From: Flavobacterium sp. 20NA77.7
GTDB taxonomy: Bacteria; Bacteroidota; Bacteroidia; Flavobacteriales; Flavobacteriaceae
Direction: 5' to 3'
DNA length: 64,000 nucleotides
Assembly: GCF_031326205.1 (NCBI RefSeq)
Contig: NZ_CP133721.1
Location: 1,116,001-1,180,000 of the forward strand
Numbering within the stretch: position 1 is the first letter of the stretch; the number at the start of each line of letters is the position of its first letter. The position numbers were made by a program, and so were the translations under genes. This document shows, piece by piece, positions 59,933-64,000 of the stretch. Under the pieces are notes generated by a model. It was not told where the DNA came from. It saw only the letters and a program-made list of their open reading frames with translations, and made no database searches.

Positions 59933-60220
59933 TGCTAACTCATTGTCTTTCAGTAGCATTTCAAACAAAAAGTCATTCATTTTAAGAGTACGACATTTTT
60001 GATTGTGAAAATATAACCTAGCAGGAAAAACAGTGGTCAATAATTGTTGTTTTCCCACTGTATCAGTGGTCTTATAATAGTTCGACATATTTTTGAACAT
60101 ATTGGAGTTTGAAGCCACCCATTTTTTAAAAGCAAGATCTGTTTCAATTGTCCCAGAGGAAAAGTCAGAAGAAATAATATCGCATTCAAATTCCGTTAAA
60201 GTTTTTTTTACAAACTTCAA
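59888..60220 (-). pseudogene. Truncated serine site-specific recombinase C-terminus at the tmRNA 3' end
   Basis: A minus-strand frame of about 110 residues (FKKWVASNSNMFKNMSNYYK, VGKQQLLTTVFPARLYFHN, KCRTLKMNDFLFEMLL) resembles the C-terminal end of Bacteroidota serine recombinases, with the pattern YYK...KQxLLxxxFPxxLxFxxxxxRTxKxNxF. The N-terminal catalytic domain is absent; a stop codon lies just upstream of the first residues. The formal frame runs on into ssrA (WVESERIELSSKQA is antisense of the T-arm), so its last about 25 codons are not real. Likely a relic of an element that integrated at ssrA. Confidence 0.5.
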
Positions 60221-60303
60221 ATGCTGTCCTTTTCGTTATGTTGAAACTTTTACTCTTCATTTTTATTGTTGTCGGTTAGTAATTGCACTGTCGTCATAGA
60301 ATA

Positions 60304-60440
60304 GCCGATAACGTTTTGCAGCTACCCGAAGGTGGCGTTTTAGAAGCACATCACTGTCAACCATGCACAAACTTTGATAGAAGCACAAGGCTTGATTTGA
60401 CCACTGAACCGCCACTTTTGGGTAGGTGCTGTTATAGGGC
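60304..60440. repeat. attC-like imperfect palindrome, 3' side of DUF4062 gene
   Basis: The left arm GCCGATAACGTTTTGCAGC then TACCCGAAGGTGGCG (60304-60337) and the right arm GCCACTTTTGGGTAGGTGCT then GTTATAGGGC (60411-60440) are imperfect inverted repeats about 137 bp end to end: GATAAC/GTTATA outside, CTACCC-AA-GTGGC inside, with unpaired bases. The segment is more GC-rich than its surroundings. The shape recalls integron attC sites, but the terminal bases do not match the classical core GTTRRRY. Confidence 0.6.
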
Positions 60441-60444
60441 GTTT

Positions 60445-61626
60445 TTAACTTTCGGATTCTTCATTGTCATTATCAAAAAGTTGTCTATTAAGCATATATT
60501 CTTGTTGGAATCTATTCATATATTCTCTATAATCTTCTCTGTGATATCTAATTATCATCAATCCATTTCTCATATCAGCAAGAGCATCAAAAATTATATT
60601 TTTTGTTTCAGAAGGTAGACTATTAAATGCTTCAAATTCTTGTGATAATTCATCAATATATTCAGAACCAAATCGTACTTCATAAAATGTATTGTCATTT
60701 TTAACTAATAAAGTTCTGAATCTTAAATGTCTATTTAAATTAGGAACTATACTGTCCAAATCAATTACAGAATTTATTCCTACAATGTCCTGCATGAAAT
60801 CAGCCCAACTAATTGTCGTATTAAGTATCGAACTGTAGTCAGGTAATCGCATATTTCTTAAAAAGTCCACAAGTCTCCTAAAACGAACAACACCTCTTGC
60901 AACATCTCTTTCATTTGTACTGCCTATACTAGTCAAGATTGCAGTTTTAAGGTCTTCAAATTGATTAGATAACAAATCAATCCTTTTGAATTCCAATTGT
61001 TTGTTTCTGCTTTCGTTTAATAATTTTTGAAATAATCCTGCCCACTGTTTTTTTAATGCTTCATCAATATCTTCAAATTTTGAAAATGTATTAATACTAT
61101 TTCCTCTAGTTCGATGTCTTAAAAAGTTAATGAATTCAAATATAAATTCTGCTGTTTCTGGCTTCTCTATTGAAGGAAATTCAATATCCTTCAAAATTGA
61201 TTTGTTTTTATTCTTTTCATACAATTCGTGGTCATTCCATAATCTGCTATCGATAAATGTAAAAATAGGAATTTCAATTTCGACAGCTTTTAATACTTCA
61301 AGTTGGGTAACTGAAATATTTTCTTTCTTTTTTAAATGTTCAACACTTTTTGATTTTTCTAACAAGGCGTCAAAATCGACTTTTGAAATTGCTTCTGGAA
61401 TTGCTTTTCCTCCAAATCTAGAGCCAACAAGTAAAATAATTATATCGCATGTTGCAATCTCTTCTATACAGGAAGTATGAGTATGAATTCGAGGGTCATA
61501 TAAAACATCATTATAATCACTCATTATTGGTTCATATCCCATTGATGTTAGGAAATTTCGTAGTTGTCCTCTTATGGGTCCAAGGTCAAAACATGTGGAA
61601 GAGACGAATACTCTTAATGATGCCAT
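60445..61626 (-). CDS. Standalone DUF4062 protein (possible defence gene)
   Basis: This 393-aa protein begins with a DUF4062 domain: LRVFVSSTCFDLGPIRGQLR, IMSDYNDVLYDPRIHTHTSC, CDIIILLVGSRFGG and VTQLEVLKAVEIEIPIFTFI (residues about 3-125). A helical middle and C-terminus (about 200-390; FRRLVDFLRNMRLPDYSSIL, FQQEYMLNRQLFDNDNEE) have no motif I recognise, and no P-loop is visible. DUF4062 is often fused to STAND-type NTPases in immunity-like proteins; here it stands alone. It fills the space between two attC-like boundaries almost exactly. Function inferred, not shown. Confidence 0.8.
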   Translation of the reverse strand: MASLRVFVSSTCFDLGPIRGQLRNFLTSMGYEPIMSDYNDVLYDPRIHTHTSCIEEIATCDIIILLVGSRFGGKAIPEAISKVDFDALLEKSKSVEHLKKKENISVTQLEVLKAVEIEIPIFTFIDSRLWNDHELYEKNKNKSILKDIEFPSIEKPETAEFIFEFINFLRHRTRGNSINTFSKFEDIDEALKKQWAGLFQKLLNESRNKQLEFKRIDLLSNQFEDLKTAILTSIGSTNERDVARGVVRFRRLVDFLRNMRLPDYSSILNTTISWADFMQDIVGINSVIDLDSIVPNLNRHLRFRTLLVKNDNTFYEVRFGSEYIDELSQEFEAFNSLPSETKNIIFDALADMRNGLMIIRYHREDYREYMNRFQQEYMLNRQLFDNDNEESES

Positions 61627-61657
61627 ATATTTCTTATTTTGATGTTATTTTTTAAAT

Positions 61658-61737
61658 GCCCTATAACTTGTATATATACGAAACTTTCTGACTACTAACA
61701 TACCTTATTGGCAAGATAGGCGAAAGTTTGTTATGAT
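61658..61737. repeat. attC-like imperfect palindrome, 5' side of DUF4062 gene
   Basis: GCCCTATAAC (61658-61667), AAACTTTC (61681-61688), GAAAGTTT (61722-61729) and GTTAT (61730-61734) form nested inverted halves over about 80 bp. The outer GCCCTATAAC is the exact reverse complement of GTTATAGGGC at 60431-60440 on the other side of the gene. Confidence 0.55.
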
Positions 61738-61981
61738 TATATTTCACTTTTTTATCATTTTAGCGTCTTAAAATCTCAATATTTTTCAAAAATAATTTTC
61801 TTGTTTTATAGTTACTATACGAAAATTGATGTTACTTATCTACAATTAGCATTTTTTGTTTTTTTCAAATCTAAATTTTTATTTGAAAGTGAACAATACG
61901 CATAAAGATGTTATAAATCAATAAAAACAAAAGTAGTAGGTTAAAAATTTAAACCATTGCGTAATATTACTTAATATACTT
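61738..61981. other. AT-rich spacer with no gene seen
   Basis: Very AT-rich, no ORF of note on either strand, no hairpin terminator or tRNA. Shares a short stretch ATTTAA-CCATT with the region before repeat copy B. Confidence 0.4.
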
Positions 61982-62091
61982 AAAAGGAGCACAATATTGT
62001 ACTCCTTTTAAAGGTTTAATTTAAAATTGTTATTGATTTTCAGATTATTAGTTCGTAAAAAAGTAGGTATCACTAAATCTGAAACACTACC
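61982..62091. repeat. 110-bp direct repeat, copy A (protein tail plus terminator)
   Basis: It matches 63874-63983 at 106 of 110 positions without gaps. On the minus strand it encodes a protein tail (VSDLVIPTFLRTNNLK ... FKLNL-stop) joined upstream to RINTIG, followed by a terminator-like palindrome AAAAGGAG-ACAATATTGT-CTCCTTTT (61982-62009, one mismatched pair). Confidence 0.88.
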
Positions 62092-62133
62092 GATTGTATT
62101 AATCCTAGTTAGAAATAGACACTAATTTAATTT

Positions 62134-62580
62134 TTAATTCTTAAATAGGTTTTTATTACCTTCTATGAATCTATATTTAAAAAACCATTGTATTTTTGAA
62201 AGTTTAGTAGGCTTTGAATTTATGTCAAAACCAGCATACCAATCAGAATCAATTTGGATATAATATCCCCAACCTATTGCATATTTTACTTTTGAATTTT
62301 CATAGATTTTTGATATATCATCATTTATTTTAAATCCTTCAATTTTAAAATTTGGGTCAACGGTCGAAATATAAACAAGGGTATTATCATTATTAATCCC
62401 TAATGTAAAATAATTATTGTTATATAAATATGTAACTGAGTTTACCAATGCTCCAGAAGGAATTAATATTTTGGAGTTACCTTTCATATTTTGCTCTATT
62501 TTTGAACCAATATTAATACCTTTTTGTGCTTTACAAGAAAATAAACAAAACAGTATTAAAATTAAAAATATTCTATTCAT
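62134..62580 (-). CDS. Lipoprotein, candidate immunity protein for the RHS toxin
   Basis: This 148-aa protein has a lipoprotein signal (IFLILILFCLFSCKAQKG, lipobox Cys after LFS). The mature part is beta-rich (VTYLYNNNYFTLGINNDNTL, YAIGWGYYIQIDSDWYAGFD) with no recognisable family. It starts 13 bp after the end of the RHS-toxin gene on the same strand, the standard place for an immunity gene, and its predicted periplasmic location fits a toxin acting on the cell wall or in the periplasm. The immunity role is inferred from position. Confidence 0.65.
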   Translation of the reverse strand: MNRIFLILILFCLFSCKAQKGINIGSKIEQNMKGNSKILIPSGALVNSVTYLYNNNYFTLGINNDNTLVYISTVDPNFKIEGFKINDDISKIYENSKVKYAIGWGYYIQIDSDWYAGFDINSKPTKLSKIQWFFKYRFIEGNKNLFKN

Positions 62581-62593
62581 AATAATTTATTTT

Positions 62594-63796
62594 TTATCCT
62601 TGTGGTATTATTTTAGCCAGTTTTTTAATTTGCTCATCCGATACAACTTTATCAGGAGTTTCTTTTCTTAATATTTTTGCATCTGTGGCTTGAGGCCAAG
62701 CTTCTGTTGCTTTATCAGTATGATTTTCAATTTCTACTCCTCCTTGACCATAAACCATCATACCCTCAGCTGTTCCATCAGTCTTAGTTACAGTCATTGA
62801 ATGTGCACTATCTTCACCTTCTTTATAAACTACTTTATCACCGACTTCAGAACATTCAACAGTTTGTTCAGTATATCCATCTCCTTTAACTAATGAAGAT
62901 ACTTGGTCATTATTCAGCCAATATTTACCGTCAGTAAATGTAGTTCCGTGACAATTTGTATCAAAACCAGCATCCATACTGTTATTTTTAAAAACTTCAA
63001 TTGGAGTGCCATCGTCTGCAAAAACATACCCTTTTTCCATAACAGCACTACTTCCTGAAGGATGATTCGCTGTTATTTGTTCACCTTTAGTAACATAAAC
63101 AATATTACCATCTTTATCCCTTTGAATTGGGTCAACTCTATTTTCAGGTGCCATTCCATCAGGGTCAGTAAAACGCAAAGGATTATTAAAACAATAGTTG
63201 TACGGTGAAAACCTTCTCATTTTCTCCGCAAGCGGGTCAACATTCATCCATCTACCTAAAGCCGCATCATAATTTCTTGCACCGTAATCGTACATGTTAA
63301 GCCCTAACTCCTCTTGTAATTCTTTACCGTTGTATTTATAATTGTAACTTACGTTAGCAACCGCAGGTAATGGCACTAATGCTACACCTGTACCCGGATA
63401 ATGGTTAAAATCTAAATGGTCAACATTATAATTTTGATGCTTCATCCCAAACGGGTAGTAATGATTTTCCTCTAGTATCTTAAGAACGTTATTTTGTTGT
63501 GGGTCTTTTGCAAAACTTACGCGTACATTGCCTAAATGGTCGGTGTAGTTAAACACATAATTAAACGCACCCAATCCATTTAACTGTAATGGTTTTGTAT
63601 AATGCACATACCCCTCTGCATGTGGAAAAAACTGTAAAGTAGCATTCTTGTATTGAAAACCACTTAAATAGTCTGTCGTGATATTGGTGTTGCTTACAAT
63701 GTCTTTAACAAACTTTTGCAGTTTTTGTCCAGCCGCATTGTAAAGATAAGAAATTAATCCATTAGTTGTACCTTCAAAAACAATATTTGTGGGCAA
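62594..63796 (-). CDS. Truncated RHS-repeat protein with papain/NlpC-like C-terminal toxin domain
   Basis: This 400-aa frame starts within an RHS/YD region (LPTNIVFEGTTNGLISYLYN, FNYTDHLGNVRVSFAKD, ENHYYPFGMKHQNYN) and contains the RHS core end (YNGKELQEELGLNMYDYGAR, GRWMNVDPLAE, FTDPDG; about 155-214). The variable C-terminus (about 218-400) has TNCHGTTF (Cys282), GDKVVY (about 319-324) and SAHSMTV (His332), the order of a papain/NlpC-like hydrolase. The start (TTG 63796) is only formal, with a stop two codons upstream; the bulk of an RHS protein is missing, so this is a displaced tail module. Confidence 0.8.
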   Translation of the reverse strand: MPTNIVFEGTTNGLISYLYNAAGQKLQKFVKDIVSNTNITTDYLSGFQYKNATLQFFPHAEGYVHYTKPLQLNGLGAFNYVFNYTDHLGNVRVSFAKDPQQNNVLKILEENHYYPFGMKHQNYNVDHLDFNHYPGTGVALVPLPAVANVSYNYKYNGKELQEELGLNMYDYGARNYDAALGRWMNVDPLAEKMRRFSPYNYCFNNPLRFTDPDGMAPENRVDPIQRDKDGNIVYVTKGEQITANHPSGSSAVMEKGYVFADDGTPIEVFKNNSMDAGFDTNCHGTTFTDGKYWLNNDQVSSLVKGDGYTEQTVECSEVGDKVVYKEGEDSAHSMTVTKTDGTAEGMMVYGQGGVEIENHTDKATEAWPQATDAKILRKETPDKVVSDEQIKKLAKIIPQG

Positions 63797-63803
63797 TTTT
63801 TGC

Positions 63804-63823
63804 TATCACTAAATCTGCAACAC
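63804..63823. repeat. Third partial copy of the repeat (20 bp)
   Basis: TATCACTAAATCTGCAACAC matches copy A at 19 of 20 positions. It directly precedes the RHS fragment and on the minus strand encodes VADLVI in a frame different from the RHS frame, marking a recombination junction. Confidence 0.6.
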
Positions 63824-63873
63824 GAGGTGTCATTTTTTTCCATTTTATTTGATTTAAGCCATTAAATAACCTA

Positions 63874-63983
63874 AAAAGGAGCACAATATTGTACTCCTTT
63901 TAAAGGTTTAATTTAAAATTGTTATTGATTTTCAGATCATTAGTTCATAAAAAAGTAAGTATCACTAAATCTGAAACATTACC
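63874..63983. repeat. 110-bp direct repeat, copy B
   Basis: Same length and 106/110 identical to copy A. One substitution turns CGA into TGA on the minus strand, cutting the encoded tail to VSDLVILTFL-stop. The terminator-like palindrome is conserved (63874-63901). Confidence 0.88.
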
Positions 63984-64000
63984 CAACTAAAAAATATTAT

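Noticed and set aside
60283..60618. Plus-strand frame across the attC-like region (MHCRHRIADNVLQ...)
   Set aside because: It covers the palindrome and then runs antisense into the DUF4062 gene, with no family motif.
61449..61655. Plus-strand frame MLQSLLYRKYEY... opposite the DUF4062 start
   Set aside because: Antisense to a well-supported coding region, with no homologous features.
60304..61737. Classical integron attC sites
   Set aside because: The outer bases do not fit RYYYAAC/GTTRRRY and no integrase gene is in the window, so only the term attC-like is used.
1..64000. CRISPR arrays, rRNA genes and complete insertion sequences
   Set aside because: No regularly spaced repeats, no rRNA-like sequence and no intact transposase were seen on either strand.

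Overview
The window looks like a chromosomal segment of a Flavobacteriaceae (Flavobacterium-like) bacterium. The DNA is AT-rich, and starts lack purine-rich Shine-Dalgarno sequences. Many intergenic regions carry the Bacteroidota promoter -7 element TAnnTTTG, several with a TTG about 19 bp upstream. The tmRNA tag reads GENNYALAA, two secreted nucleases end in type IX secretion (T9SS) sorting domains, and many gene families and fusions are typical of flavobacteria: DUF4293, DUF4290, DUF2911, DUF4199, a fused E1 alpha/beta 2-oxoacid dehydrogenase and a Rho with a long disordered insert. Calls rest on reading motifs and on family memory; no search was run.

Positions 1-59.9 kb are core genome. 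From the left: the end of an LptD-like outer-membrane protein and ridA; a ten-gene minus-strand run (pdxH, rnz, a small STAS-like gene, pyrB, pyrR, maf, a UbiA prenyltransferase, a KdsC-like phosphatase, a Rossmann DUF2520 protein); yaaA; a PabA/TrpG glutaminase; an Smr protein with a cysteine desulfurase; a DUF2911 protein; photolyase with an SRPBCC protein; an ECF sigma factor with two envelope partners (15.4-16.9 kb); an RsmB-type rRNA methylase with a T9SS endonuclease I; rho; truA with an ABC exporter; lpd; glmM; acpH with alkD; a ClC channel and DoxX; murA (Cys to Asp at the fosfomycin position); recQ-fmt; HU; yqgE and a PabC/IlvE-like aminotransferase; tRNA-Met; mdh; a second, multidomain T9SS endonuclease; fused E1; prmA-clpS; a metal-binding HMA protein and a two-part YeeE/YedE transporter; kdsA; a small membrane protein/winged-helix/creD module sharing one operator motif; an FHS-type sugar transporter; an alanine/saccharopine dehydrogenase family enzyme; and ssrA (tmRNA).

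From 59.9 kb to the end the window is accessory. The 3' end of ssrA abuts the remains of a serine-recombinase-like gene, as expected for an element integrated at tmRNA. Next comes a standalone DUF4062 gene, bounded on both sides by GTTATAGGGC/GCCCTATAAC and by attC-like imperfect palindromes, resembling a single-gene cassette. Last is an N-terminally truncated RHS protein whose C-terminal domain has a papain/NlpC-like Cys...His pattern, followed by a lipoprotein that is probably its immunity partner. This pair lies between two 110-bp direct repeats (106/110 identical) that encode the same protein tail plus a terminator, which suggests a displaced polymorphic-toxin module in a larger array that continues past the right edge.

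The most interesting items are the DUF4062 cassette, the RHS toxin/lipoprotein module with its duplicated tail, the shared operators of the wHTH/CreD module, and a structured intergenic RNA candidate near 58.0 kb.
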